Positions 10,399 through 22,535 of a DNA stretch of 64,000 bases are shown here, piece by piece (position 1 is the stretch's first letter; each line of letters begins with the position of its first letter). Below the pieces are notes generated by a model. The model saw only the letters and a program-made list of their open reading frames with translations, was not told the DNA's origin and made no database searches. The position numbers and the translations under genes were made by a program. The DNA is from Littorina saxatilis (lineage: Eukaryota > Mollusca > Gastropoda > Littorinimorpha > Littorinidae), in contig NC_090245.1 in NCBI RefSeq assembly GCF_037325665.1, positions 45,302,284-45,366,283 on the forward strand, given 5' to 3'.

Positions 10399-11660
10399 AA
10401 TTGTCAGTAAGTACTGGTGTCACATGACTGATGTGAACCAGTTGATTGGCTAATGGCGATGCGCTAAAACTGTTAGCGCACTCTTGGAGTGCGCTAACTT
10501 TTCCACAGAGCGTATTCTTCCGCCCTTTGCCTAAGCGAGAGTGTACTCTCACCCTCAGAATTAATTAATGACATGTAGCTTATATTCTCCACAATACCAA
10601 TGATTATGACCATAAATTTCCTGCTTCTCAATTAAAGCAGAAGTGGGTTTTTTTCTGACAGATTGCATGTGCCTGTGCCACAGTTGCCACTGATCTAAAA
10701 ATAGAACCCGCTGTGTCTACTTTTTCAGTTTCGACTTGCGAAGATTCCTCTCATAATTATGCCATTTTAGTGGCATGTAGCTTATTATCCACATTACCAA
10801 ATGTTGAGTTAGTATACAATTCCCAGCAGCTAACAGAAAACACAAGTGTTATTCCGATAACGTAGCAGCTAGATCAGCACGTAGCAGACTACACTGAAAT
10901 ACGACTGCATATGTTCAGTAAATGAATGTTTTCCGAATTATTATTTCAAGGCAAGAACAATCGGAATCGAAAACGTGTAGGGTTTAGAACGTTCTTACCA
11001 TATAAGACTTATTACCAGCCTGCCTCATACGTGCAGACTAAGTGCAACGTGACGAGCAATTTTTGTTTTTGAAATGAGACTCAGTGCATTGGTTCGATTG
11101 CATAGCAGACGACATAAATCCCGCTCAGCAAATTAACATGTTGGGCAAATGTGAACGATAAAACGATGGGGATATAATACGTGTAGGGTTCAGAGCATTC
11201 TTACCGTTCATATTTAGTACCAGACTCCCCGATGAGTGAAGATACCACACGAGAAACATGCCACATTTATTTTGAAAATGTGCTTTCCGTCGACCTTGGC
11301 AAGGGGCAAAACTCTGCACAGTCAATCTGTCGAAGCTCGATGAAGGTTTCGAATCGCAAATAACTAAGAGCATATAGTCCTTTCTCCGAGTTTAAATGAG
11401 GTCTCTATGAAAGATCATCACTTTTTAGCTTGACGCTACACTGGAATTTACCAACAGAAATTAAAACAAGAGTTTGCGTGTGACGAAAGAACGACACACT
11501 TGAGACAGCCCACACAAAAGTAGATCCGTGACACAAACCTGACCACACAGTTACGCCTATCCAAATGCGCGTTGCAAAATGTGCGTTTTGAATCTTCATT
11601 TTTATCTGGCGGTACTGACAATACCGTTATTGAAACAATCCCAGTGCACTAAGGGATTTA
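10399..11660. repeat. ~1.3-kb direct repeat, left copy
   Basis: Starts TGTCAGTAAGTACTGGTGTC and is repeated at 11781-13050 with several percent divergence. No coding content supported. Confidence 0.8.
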
Positions 11661-11772
11661 TAGAGCAAATCTCGAAAATAATTATTGAACTCAGCGCTAT
11701 GCGCTTCGTTCAATAATGAATTTTCTCGATTTGCTCTATAAATCCCTTAGTGCACTGGGATGTCTCAATAAC
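11626..11772. mobile_element. 147-bp foldback element (hairpin), copy 1
   Basis: The two halves are inverted repeats: CCCAGTGCACTAAGGG pairs with CCCTTAGTGCACTGGG, extending to about 55 bp per arm, plus an outer GTTATTGA/TCAATAAC pair. It is near-perfect and recurs at 13026-13172. It is a MITE or foldback able to form a strong hairpin RNA. Confidence 0.85.
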
Positions 11773-11780
11773 TTAAATTG

Positions 11781-13050
11781 TCAGTAAGTACTGGTGTCAC
11801 ATGACTGATGTGAACCAGTTGATTGGCTAATGGCGATGCGCTTAAATCTGTTAGCGCACTCTTGGAGTGCGCTAACTTTTCCACAGAGCGTATTCTTACG
11901 CCCTTTGCCAAAGCGAGACTGTACTCTCATCCTCAGAATTAATTAATGACATGTAGCTTATATTCTCCACTTTACCAAAAAATAACCATAAATTTCCTGC
12001 GGCTCAAAGCAGAAGTGGTTTTTTTTTCTGACAGATCGCAGGCGCCTGTGCCACAGTGAATCCCACTGATCTAAAAATAGAAGCGGCTGTGTCTCTTCCA
12101 CAATGGTCTCTTCTCGTTTTGACTTGCAAAGATTCTTCTCATATGCCGTGTTAGTGGCATGTAGCTTATTAACCACATTACCAAATGATGAGTTAGTATA
12201 AAATTCCCAGCGGCAAACAGAAAACACAAGTGTTATTCCGATAACGTACCAGCTAGACCAGCATTTGAAAGTCGACTCTGTTATAGTAGACTACACTGAA
12301 ATACGACTGCATCAGTTCAGTAAATGAATGGTTTCCGAATTATTATTTCAAGGCAACAACAATCGGAATCGAAAACGTGTAGGGTTAAGAACGTTCTTAC
12401 CATGTACAAAACTTATTACCAGCCTGCCTCATGCGTGCAGACGAGCAATTTTTGTTTTTGAAATGAGACTGCAGTTCAGTGGTTCGATTGCCCTAGCCGC
12501 CTAGCAGACGACATAAACCCCGCAGCAAATTAACATGTTGGGCAAATGTGAACAAACAAACGATGGGGATATAATACGTGTAGAGTTCAGAGCATTCTTA
12601 CCGTTCATATATAGTACCAGACTCCCCGATGAGTGAAGATACAACACGAGAAACATACCACATTTACTTTGAAAATGTGCTAACCGTGGCCTTGGAGTCA
12701 ATTCAAGGGGCAACACTCTGCACAGTCAATCTGTCGAAGCTCGATGAAGGTTTCGAATCGCAAATAACTAAGAGCACAGTCCTTTCTCCGAGTTTAAATG
12801 AGGTCTGTATGAAAGATCATCACTTTTTAGCTTAACGCTACTCTGGAATTTACCAACAGAAATTAAAACAAGAGTTTGCGTGTGACGAAAGCACGACACA
12901 CTTGAGACAGCCCACACAAAAGTAGATCTGACACAAACCTGACCACACAGTTACGCCTATCCAAATGCGTGTTGCAAAATGTGCGTTTTGAATCTTCTTT
13001 TTTCTCTGGCGGTACTGACAATATCGTTATTGAAACAATCCCAGTGCACT
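11781..13050. repeat. ~1.3-kb direct repeat, right copy
   Basis: Second copy of 10399-11660, with the same foldback at its right end. It indicates a local tandem duplication that included the hairpin element. Confidence 0.8.
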
Positions 13051-13172
13051 AAGGGATTTATAGAGCAAATCTCGAAAATAATTATTGAACTCAGCGCTAT
13101 GCGCTTCGTTCAATAATGAATTTTCTCGATTTGCTCTATAAATCCCTTAGTGCACTGGGATGTCTCAATAAC
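13026..13172. mobile_element. 147-bp foldback element (hairpin), copy 2
   Basis: Nearly identical to 11626-11772, including the outer GTTATTGA/TCAATAAC pair. Confidence 0.85.
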
Positions 13173-13174
13173 TT

Positions 13175-14387
13175 AAATAATAATATGGGAGATTTATAGA
13201 GCGCTTGACGTTCTCTAAGCGCTTTACAATGAAAAAACATACATATACATACAAAGCAAAGCGAAAAAGCATATGCAGCAGCATTCAGCACACACGTGAA
13301 CAACGAAACACTGCATCAATACAAGCTGCAAGCATACTAACACAGGCAAAACATTCAAACATTCAAACACCTGATCAAAAATGCACCATATTGAAACAAA
13401 AATTAATCAAATTACTGTGTGAAGAAGTGTGTTTTAAGGTTTGATTTGAAGGAACAAAAAGTTTGGCAGTGTCGGATTGAGTAAGGGAGAGAGTTCCACG
13501 CAACGGCTGCAGAGTGGGAGAAGGCTCTATGGCCGTGCTGTTTGCGACTGAAAGAAGATAGACGGAACATTCTAGTGTCTACAGAGGAGCGGAGGGATCG
13601 TGAGGGTGTGTAGAGTGTGAACAGGTCAGACAGGTAGGATGGGGCTGAGCCAGATATGATTTTGTAGCAGATACAGCAGCACTTGTATTGGATTCTCAGC
13701 TCTACAGGGAGCCAATGAAGTTTCTTAAGCAAGGGGGAACAGGACTGAGACCGAGGGGCTTTGCAGACAAGCCGGGCTGCAGAATTTTGAATGCGCTGCA
13801 AAGGATGGATGACAGACTGAGGACAGCCAATGAGAACAGAATTTCCGTAGTCTAATCGAGAAAGAATGTGTCTTGGTGGCATCTTCGGTAAGGTATGGGC
13901 GGATAGAACCTATTCTCTTAAGACCGCCCTGATATGGCCCTTCGTGGTCGGCTGGGCGTTAAGCAAACAAACAAACAAAACAAATTCTCTTAAGCTCGAT
14001 GTAAGCGGACTGACAGACTTTCATAACATGGTGTTTCATGGAGAGATCGCTATCAAGAAAGATACCAAGATCACGGACGGAGTCTGAGAATTCAATAGTG
14101 CTGCTGCCTAAAGTGATAGAAGGAGGGAGAGAGAGAGGAGGAGGAGAAGGAGGATTTGGTAAAACGAATGGCTTCTATTTTGTCACAGTTAAGTTTAAGC
14201 TTGTTAGTGGACATCCAGAGTTCAGCGTCAGCAATGCAAGACTGAAGGGAGGTGGTCATCTGGTCATATTCTGAGGGAGTCGCTGAGTTCTGAAGCTGAG
14301 TGTCGTCAGCAAACATTTCGTGGGAAACGGAATGTCTGTCGACGATGTCAGTCAGAGGGGAGGTGTACATGATGAACAGCACGGGCC
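13175..14387 (-). mobile_element. L2/CR1-type LINE, 5'-truncated
   Basis: Minus-strand ORF remnants code GPVLFIMYTSPLTDIVD, the RT active-site box MFADDTQL, and a long C-terminal part (13882-13412) with SRLDYGNSVLIGCPQ, LHWLPVELRIQYK and SNLKTHFFTQ. These are hallmarks of L2/CR1 ORF2. The 3' end is AAGCGCTTAGAG plus an ATTATT tail near 13175. It is truncated within the conserved GxVLGPVLF stretch. The 5' flank (from 14388) also occurs without the LINE at 17636. The body is interrupted at 13883-14040 by a SINE fragment and rearranged sequence. Confidence 0.85.
13921..13976 (+). mobile_element. 3' fragment of tRNA-SINE family 2 inside the LINE
   Basis: CCGCCCTGATATGGCCCTTC...GGCGTTAAGCAAACAAAC matches, in opposite orientation, the tail of the SINE at 25936-26240 (GTTTGCTTAACGCCC). 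It is flanked by repeats of TTCTCTTAAG, a likely target duplication. Confidence 0.6.
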
Positions 14388-14994
14388 CTGAGCCATCGTG
14401 AACCCGTGTGATCAAGTTTCCCTTTTTCACAATGTAGTCGTCAGTTAGTAATTTGAATGCGACTCGATGTGAGCTTATCTGCAATAGCACGTTATTATGT
14501 ACCTCTGACTATGCACGAAACAAACGGCTGTGGTTCACAAGAACTCTAGCGATGGCTTTTGACTGTTCAGAGGAACTGGCGATAGGCATAAACCGTCGTC
14601 TGCTACGAGAACCACGACCTTGCGTGACCCTGCTTCCGGGCTTTTCTTTTTTCAAACTTTCAAAACTTCGAATTGTACTGATCTTGTCTTGATGAAAAAA
14701 GAATTCTTTTATGATTTAAGAATGTTTGTGTAACAAGCTGTCAATTTATTATTTAGATTTTAAAAGTTAGGTCTAGCGCCAAAACGCACCACGGTCCGAT
14801 TGTCTCTGAGAAAATCTGCAAAATTAATTCTTTAAAAATTGCTCGCTCTTTACGATGGGCACCTAGGATGATGTTCCCGTTTGCAAATGATTTTTCGTCA
14901 TTTTCAAATTGTCGTAAAATATGAACCAGACAAGGTACATCAAAAAGGAAGACAGATTCGTGGAGGATACGTGCTAATGTTATCATGTTACTCC

Positions 14995-15673
14995 TGTGAC
15001 AGGGGAGGCTACCGCTCCTTTCACAGCAGACTCTGCACCCGAGTTGTTGGCCTTTAAAAGTCAACACCCGTGGATTGTGGAAATCTGTTTGTGATGGGGT
15101 CTGGTGGTTTCCGATTGTCTGTATGTTCATGGAAACCTTCGGGTTTGCATAACAGTTTTTATAGGGCTAAGAAATTAGCCCTAACATTTTCAAACCTGTT
15201 TGATTGCACTTCGCCTCCGGAGGTGATCGTAGTGTTTCGGCACTCGGTTACATCTGGCGCTTGCGAGCAGGGATGGGACTCGGCATGATATGTTCAGGTA
15301 ATGGCATAATATGACCACTGAACATTTTCGTGCTGTTCCCATTCTGCGAACTTGGGATGGACAGTGGTCCCCCGGTTCGTAACTTCGGGACGAAGTTCAT
15401 TCAAACGGGGGCGATTGTGACAGGGGAGGCTACCGCTCCTTTCACAGCAGACTCTGCACCCGAGTTGTTGGCCTTTAAAAGTCAACACCCGTGGATTGTG
15501 GAAATCTGTTTGTGATGGGGTCTGGTGGTTTCCGATTGTCTGTATGTTCATGGAAACCTTCGGGTTTGCATAACAGTTTTTATAGGGCTAAGAAATTAGC
15601 CCTAACATTTTCAATCCTGTTTGATTGCACTTCGCCTCCCGAGGTGATCGTAGTGTTTCGGCACTCGGTTACA
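14995..15673 (+). mobile_element. TRIM-like LTR element
   Basis: Two 258-bp direct repeats (14995-15252, 15416-15673) begin TGTGACAGGGG, end CGGTTACA and differ at only a few sites. They enclose a 163-bp interior with a TGGCGC primer-binding-like start and a purine tract before the second repeat. There is no coding capacity. A 4-5 bp target duplication is likely, and the paralogous site at about 20905 is empty. Near-identical ends suggest a young insertion. Confidence 0.65.
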
Positions 15674-15708
15674 TTCCATTCCAACATGTTCTTCTTTTTC
15701 TTCTTTTT

Positions 15709-16568
15709 ACATTTAGTCAAGTTTTGACTAAATGTTTTAACGTAGAGGGGGGAATCGAGACGAGGGTCGTGGTGTATGTGCGTGTGTGTGTGTCTGTGTG
15801 TGTGTGTAGAGCGATTCAGACTAAACTAATGGACCGATCTTTATGAAATTTGACATGAGAGTTCCTGGGTATGAAATCCCCGAACGTTTTTTTTCATTTT
15901 TTTGATAAATGTCTTTGATGACGTCATATCCGGCTTTTCGTGAAAGTTGAGGCGGCACTGTCACGCCCTCATTTTTCAACCAAATTTGTTGAAATTTTGA
16001 TCAAGTAATCTTCGACGAAGCCAGGACTTCGGTATTGTATTTCAGCTTGGTGGCTTAAAAATTAATTAATGACTTTGGTCATTACAAATCTGAAAATTCT
16101 AAAAAAAAAATAAAAATTTATAAAACGATCCAACTTTACGTTCATCTTATTCTCCATCATTTTCTGATTCCAAAAACATATAAATATGTTATATTTGGAT
16201 TAAAAACAAGCTCTGAAAATTAAATATATAAAAATTATTATCAAAATTAAATTGTCGAAATCAATTTAAAAACACTTTCATCTTATTCCTTGTCGGTTCC
16301 TGATTCCAAAAACATATAGATATGATATGTTTGGATTAAAAACACGCTCAGAAAGTTAAAACAAAGAGAGGTACAGAAAAGCGTGCTATCCTTCTTAGCG
16401 CAACTACTACCCCGCTCTTCTTGTCAATTTCACTGCCTTTGCCATGAGCGGTGGACTGACGATGCTACGAGTATACAGTCTTGCTGAAAAATGGCATTGC
16501 GTTCAGTTTCATTCTGTGAGTTCGACAGCTACTTGACTAAATGTTGTATTTTCGCCTTACGCGACTTG
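15709..16568 (+). mobile_element. HINE/Helentron-like element, copy 2
   Basis: Starts ACATTTAGTCAAGTTTTGAC (a self-complementary hairpin), has a GT run near 15780-15808, and ends CTTGACTAAATGTTGTATTT then CGCCTTACGCGACTTG. It lies between T-rich flanks in the A-only block. Confidence 0.75.
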
Positions 16569-18895
16569 TTTTTCTTTCTTATGACAATATTTAGTTAAGA
16601 AGTACAGACGTGTTGTAACTTAGCAGATAAAATAGAACATTTTAACCGTGCAACGAGCTAGAACTACCAACCTTCAGATTGCATCGTGTCTTTACTTGAT
16701 CAGCAACACACACAAATACACAGACTGTTGTGCTAGGTGTCAATGTTTTGTTCCGTGCTAAAGAACGCTCCCAGTTACCTTATCAATGTTTTATATAGAT
16801 CTCAAAGAGAAAGTACACCGGCACTGGTGAAGTACTGGTGGACTTGAAAATCGGCCAGGGTCATTGAATCACCGGCTCACACGTTGATACATATCCTTGT
16901 TGTCAATGTTTTGCCTTCTTCCGGACACCTTAAAATTAGGCTGACATGTAGAGGAAAACGGGTTATCTGAATTAGACTGACATCTGACATGTAGATATGT
17001 TATTTTTGGATGGAAAAACAAGCTCAGAAAGTTAAAAAGAAGAGACATACAGAAAAGCGTGCTATGCAGCTCAGCGTAACCACTAACGCGCTAAACTGGC
17101 TCGTCAATTTCACAGCCTTTTCCACGAGCGGGGGACTGACGATGCTATACTGTCTTGGTGACCAAAACAAATGCAGTGCGTTCAGTTTCGTTCTGCGAGT
17201 TCGACAGCTTGACTAAATGTAGTAATTTAATTATGTTCAAACCAAACACCGGTTTTTGCAAGGTCCTGCATGGTGTGCTGTGACATAATTTCAAACCCGA
17301 AATCGAACCTGTGTAGACGGATTTGAGACGGATTTTTGTTAGAGTATAAATTATATTGCTTTCTGTTATGGAGATTCGTTTCATAATATAATCACACGTC
17401 TGTTATGGTAGTATCTGCATGGTAATCAGGTACTGTCCGGACAAATGGGTCAAAAAAGTCATTTCTGCGTTTTTGCTTCTGGTTTACAAAACGATTTAAA
17501 TCTTCTAATGAAAAAAGCAGTTCTAACCTTATGGAACACACGTGCAAGAGCATTAAATAGCATTAAATGAAACAGTTCGTTTGCATTGCTATTTAGCTCG
17601 CGTAAACTACACACCAGATTTCGTGGTTTATCTAACCCGGCCCTGAGCCATCGTGAACCCGTGTGATCCACTTTCCTTTTTTTCACAATTTAGTCGTCAG
17701 TTTGTGAATTCAATGCGACTCGCTGTATCTGCAATAGCACGTTATTATGTACCTCTGAATCTAAAGTGCAACAAACGACTGCGAGTCACACGAACTTATC
17801 GGCGGCGATTGGCTTCAAATAAGCAAGGGCTATGCAGAAAAAATGTCTGCTTGGGCAAACACTACCTTGCGTGACCTGCTTCCGGGCTCCCTTTTTTCAA
17901 ACTTTCAAAACTTCGAATTGTACTGATGTTGCTTTGATGAAAAAAGACTTCTTTTATGATTTAAGAATGTTTGAGTACCAAGCTTTATTCCCCCCTCTGC
18001 TTCTTTCTCTCTGTAAACTTGTAGGGCTAGTTATTTTTCGGTAACTTACCCAGCAACCAAAATCACTTACCCAACAACAGGCCTGTATCCTCGATAGCAC
18101 ACATGTTTAGGAGCTAGACTTTGTGGGATCTACTTTTGGGATTGAAAAGTTCCGAACGCTCTAATGTACGAAATGTACATCTCTGGAGCAAACAATACAA
18201 AAATACCGCATTTAAATTAACAACTGCAGGCTTGAACACATGAATCTCCATATAAAATCTATGAGTTCGGTTGTTTTCTGAATTCAGATCTGGCGTGCAC
18301 AAACGTTCAACACAAGCAAATTCCCGAGGCAAGTAACTCTCATACTTTGTCTAGCGAAAAGACTGTAGTTCCCCTTTCAAATTTCTTTTCACTCAGTTTC
18401 TTTGACAAAAGACTGCAATCCGACGGTCAGTTTTCAACAATATTTCATTTTATAAACAGATCACACGCAACCAAATGCACACATCTCATCAATTTAAAGA
18501 ACATAAAGCGTTTTCAAACACTATTTTGCCCCAGAAAACTGAACTTCATACAGTTTTTAACGTTGGAACACGGGTGCAAAAGTTCGTCTGCTGGTCCCAT
18601 TCTACGAAAGAACATATCCTAAGCGATACCAAAACATGAACAGAACACACAATATCTGCCGTTACCGCCACAACAGAATAACAACATATCTGTGTTCTTG
18701 ATTTTAGTCCAAAACAGGGAAACTGACAAGAAGTGTTAACAGAATGGAATGATTTGCACGGAACTATACAACCGTGCATTAATCGATCGCCTGCGCGGGT
18801 TGACTGGTTGAGTGAATAGGATTCGATCAAACTTTCGCACAAAAACTCCTCCTTTCTTTGAATAACTGAAGAAAGGAGGAATAAAGAGGTTACAC
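16569..18895. other. Non-coding duplicated sequence in the A-only block
   Basis: 16569-16930 parallels 22147-22490; 17230-17465 parallels 7170-7420; 17636-17985 parallels 14388-14760. A 12-bp-arm hairpin (TCCTCCTTTCTT...AAGAAAGGAGGA) lies at 18847-18880. No gene supported. Confidence 0.55.
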
Positions 18896-19031
18896 ACCTC
18901 GTCTCAGTGATTATTAAAAATAATGGTCTCAGTTCGCGGTCATGAAAAAGCTCGCTGAAGCTCGCATTTTTCATGATCCGCTAACTTCGACCATTATTTT
19001 TAATAATCACTGAGACTCGGCATGTAACCTC
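18896..19031. mobile_element. 136-bp foldback element
   Basis: Inverted arms GAGGTTACA...GTCTCAGTGATTATTAAAAA and TTTTTAATAATCACTGAGAC...TGTAACCTC pair over about 50 bp with a short centre. It is unrelated to the 11.6-kb hairpin family. Confidence 0.8.
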
Positions 19032-19203
19032 TACATCAATTTATTATTTAGATTTTAAAAGTTAGGTCAAGCGCCAAAATGAGGCTTCCAATTTGTCTAA
19101 TGGTAAATCCGTTCTGACTGCACGAAATAAATTCTTTGAAAATGTCTCACTCTCAGCGGAAAGCAGACAGGATGTTCCCGTTCGGTGAGCGTTCAAATGA
19201 AAG

Positions 19204-19549
19204 AGGGCCCCAAAGGGTTTAAAATCGTGATCGTGATTGGCGTTTTTTGACCTTTCTGTGACCGTGATTGCCGAAATTTCCATTTCTGTGATCGTGATGG
19301 GACTTTGCCCGTGATCCGTGATGACAAAAAAATCGAGTCTCGTGATCGTGATTTGTTTTCGTGATCGTGATGGGCATTATTGCAAAGCATATTATTTTCA
19401 ACGTACATTTTTCACAGCTGTATCACTCTATGATCCTCTATTCGTCAAGGTGTTTGTGATCGTGAAAACAAAAATCAAGGTAACTGTGATCGTGAAAGCT
19501 AAAATTTCCCTTCCCGTGATCGTGATGATACCCCCCCCTTTGGGGCCCT
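19204..19549. mobile_element. 346-bp MITE with AGGGCCCCAAAGGG ends
   Basis: Ends are AGGGCCCCAAAGGG and CCTTTGGGGCCCT, flanked by AATGAAAG and CATGAAAG (7 of 8 bases), as expected for a hAT-type 8-bp target duplication. The interior is a loose array of CGTGATCGTGAT words. The unit B site (about 46319) is empty. Confidence 0.75.
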
Positions 19550-19654
19550 CATGAAAGTATGTTTGTATACTGTATGTAGAGGCTCGGGGAGCTCAGTGAT
19601 CAGAAACGAATAGTTTACGGGAGGCTGAGTGTGCTTTTAAGTCAAATTATGGTT

Positions 19655-20109
19655 TACATGACGGTTCACATGATGGTTCACATGATGGTTCACATGATGG
19701 TTTACATGATGGTTTACATGATGGTTCACATGATGGTTTACATGATGATTCACATGATGGTTCACATGATGGTTCACATGATGGTTCACATGATGGTTCA
19801 CATGATGGTTTACATGATGGTTCACATGATGGTTTACATGATGGTTCACATGATGGTTCACATGATTGTTCACATGATGGTTTACATGATGGTTCACATG
19901 ATGGTTCACATGATGGTTTACATGATGGTTCACATGATGGTTCACATGATGGTTTACATGACGGTTCACATGATGGTTCATATGATGGTTTACATGACGG
20001 TTCATATGATTGTTCATATGATGGTTCACATGTTGGTTTACATGATGGTTCACATGATGGTCACATGATGGTCACATGATGGTCACATGATGGTCACATG
20101 ATGGTTCAT
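19655..20109. repeat. 12-bp minisatellite (TTCACATGATGG)n, copy A
   Basis: About 37 units of TTCACATGATGG and TTTACATGATGG, ending with shortened 11-bp units. It opens ORFs on both strands (repeated Met-Val-His) that are by-products of the repeat. Unit B retains 46605-46896 and 49770-49830 on either side of a transposon. Confidence 0.95.
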
Positions 20110-20773
20110 GCTTCACGCGGGAAGAAGGTTGACGGTTGCCTTCAGAAGGTCCTTTAAGGGGACACCAACCCATATCATCGTTCAACATCGTTATAAAATC
20201 ACAAATAATTGTAATTGCCTATTTTCTTTATGAAAATTGGTATGTCTGTGTGAAATTGAATGCTCTTTTTCATGGAATTGTCATCAAGTGCTTTAACTGT
20301 AATGTATGTGCAGACATTTAATTATCTAATAAAGGGTGTCAACAGTTCCTAAACTTTTTTTTTTTTTTACAATATTGACTCCACCTCTGGCATGATGTTT
20401 TTGATATTTGGTGTTCATGATAAACAATGTCTGGCGTCTGAACCTCCAGATTTGATATTGCTTTAGTTTTTTTGAAATCATGATTTTTTGTTCTTTGCAA
20501 ATATATTTCGAAAATCAGTTTTTCAGAACAAAACAATCATACTTTCAAGAAAACTAAAGCAAAATCAAATTTTCAAAGCAATATATTTAATCCTGACAAG
20601 TACGCTTTCTTTTCTGTTCTTGTTTATTCTATCGATTATTTTTACCTGACGTCCTAACCGACTTTTCCTACGTGTTCTCTTCTCTGAACAGATGGCCGAA
20701 TTTTTCTGTTTTCTCTGTGTATCTTTTTTTAACGTTAAATTGCAAGATGTACATGATCGAAACCGAAGAGAGA

Positions 20774-20777
20774 AAGA

Positions 20778-20867
<90 letters not shown>

Positions 20868-20868
20868 T
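20774..20868. repeat. (GA)n microsatellite
   Basis: Nearly pure AG dinucleotide run of about 90 bp. Confidence 0.95.
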
Positions 20869-20941
20869 ATACAATGCTAGTTAACGCTTTTTTGTTATCA
20901 TGTTACTCCATTCCAACATGTTCTTCTTTGTCTTTCTTTTT

Positions 20942-21804
20942 ACATTTAGTCAAGTTATGACTAAATGTTTTAACATCGAGGGGGGAATCGAGACGAGGGT
21001 CGTGGTGTATGTGTGTGTGTGTGTGTGTGTGTGCGTGCGTGTAGAGCGATTCAGACCAAACTACTAGACCGATCTTTATGAAATTTGACATGAAAGTTTC
21101 TGGGTATGATATCCCCATATGTTTTTTTCATTTTTTTGATAAATGTCTTTGATGACGTCATATCCGGCTTTTCGTGAAAGTTGAGGCGGCACTGTCACGC
21201 CCTCATTTTTCAACCAAATTGGTTGAAATTTTGGTCAAGTATTGTTCGACGAAGCCCGGACTTCGGTATTGCATTTCAGCTTGGTGGCTTAAAAATTAAT
21301 TAATGACTTTGGTCATTAAAAATCTGAAAATTGTAAAAAAAATATTTCTTTTATAAAACGATCCAAATTTACGTTCATCTTATTCTCCATCATTTGCTGA
21401 TTCCAAAAACATATAAATATGTTATATTTGGATTAAAAACAAGCTCTGAAAATTAAATATATAAAAATTATTATCAAAATTAAATTTTCGAAATCAATTT
21501 AAAAACACTTTCATCTTATTCCTTGTCGGTTCTTGATTCCAAAAACATATAGATATGATATGTTTGGATTAAAAACACGCTCAGAAAGTTAAAACGAAGA
21601 GAGGTACAGAAAAGCGTGCTATCGTTCTCAGCGCAACTACTACCCCGCTCTTCTTGTCAATTTCACTGCCTTTGCCGTGAGCGGTGGACTGACGATATTA
21701 CGAGTATACGGTCTTGCTGTATTGCATTGCGTTTAGGCCAAAAAAAAAATTGTCTGTTTAGGGTAACATGACCAAAAAAAGTAGGGTCGGTAGGTAGGTA
21801 CTAG

Positions 21805-21838
<34 letters not shown>

Positions 21839-22146
21839 TATGTGTAAATGCTATGTTGGCTGAACATTCACTTCTTATATTTGATGAATACATGTTTCAA
21901 AACTAACGTATAAATAAAACAGAGAGAAAGGGAGAGAAAGAAACGCCAAATGTCTCTTTTTAGCATTTTTACCTCTTTTTTTTTTTTTTTTTTTTTTGAA
22001 ATCAAAAAAAAGTTTTTGGGTCGGCGCCAAATCGATAGGGTCGGTCGGGTTACCCTAAACAGACAATTTTTTTTTTTGGCCTTAGTTTCATTCTGTGAGT
22101 TCGACTGAGCTTGACTAAATGTTGTATTTTCGCCTTACGCGACTTG
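20942..22146 (+). mobile_element. HINE/Helentron-like element, copy 3, with nested MITE
   Basis: Same ends as copy 2 (ACATTTAGTCAAG ... CGCCTTACGCGACTTG), with a GT run at 21011-21033. A Harbinger-type MITE is inserted at 21736-22081. Unit B has only the first 13 bp of the element at the same site (52168-52180). Confidence 0.75.
21736..22081. mobile_element. Harbinger-type MITE nested in HINE
   Basis: Inverted ends GGCCAAAA...TTGTCTGTTTAGGGTAAC and GTTACCCTAAACAGACAA...TTTTGGCC are flanked by TTA on both sides. Three-base TWA targets are typical of PIF/Harbinger. The interior has poly-T tracts and no ORF. Relatives occur at 59262-59495 and 61468-62009. Confidence 0.8.
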
Positions 22147-22535
22147 TTCTTTCTTATGACAAGGTTTCGTGAAGTAGTACAGACGTTTTGTAACGTAGCA
22201 GACAAAACAACACATTTTTACCGTGCAACGAGCTAGAACTACCAACCTTCAGATTGCATCGTGCCTTTACTTGATCAGCAACACACACAAATACACAGAC
22301 TGTTGTGCTAGGTGTCAATGGGTTTTTTCCGTGATAATGAACGCTCCCAGTTACCTTCCAAATGTTTTATATCAATCTCAAAGTAAAACTACACAGGCGC
22401 TTGCGAAGAACTGAAAACCGAAAACAGTTTCGTCGAAGTGCTGGTGGACTAACAATCGGCCAGGGTCATTGATTCATTCCGGACACCTTAAAATTAGGCT
22501 GACATGCAGAGGGAAATGGGTTATATGAATTAGAC

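Larger units (their letters stand above)
10020..19040. other. 9-kb block present only in unit A
   Basis: Unit B passes from sequence matching about 9995 (46165) directly to sequence matching 19045 (46175). The block is built of internal duplications (10399-11660 with 11781-13050; 14388-14760 with 17636-17985; 15672-15708 plus 16569-16930 with 20895-20941 plus 22147-22490). It also holds foldbacks, a LINE, a TRIM and a HINE. It is either a gain in A or a deletion in B; internal duplication makes unequal exchange plausible. Confidence 0.65.

Noticed and set aside
19631-20068. 145-codon ORF of repeated MVHMMVYM, and its antisense HVNHHVN frame
   Set aside because: Direct product of the 12-bp minisatellite; length divisible by three keeps both strands open.
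19655-20109. CRISPR-like regular repeats
   Set aside because: Units are 12 bp, head to tail, with no unique spacers, in an animal genome; same reasoning for 29918-30815.
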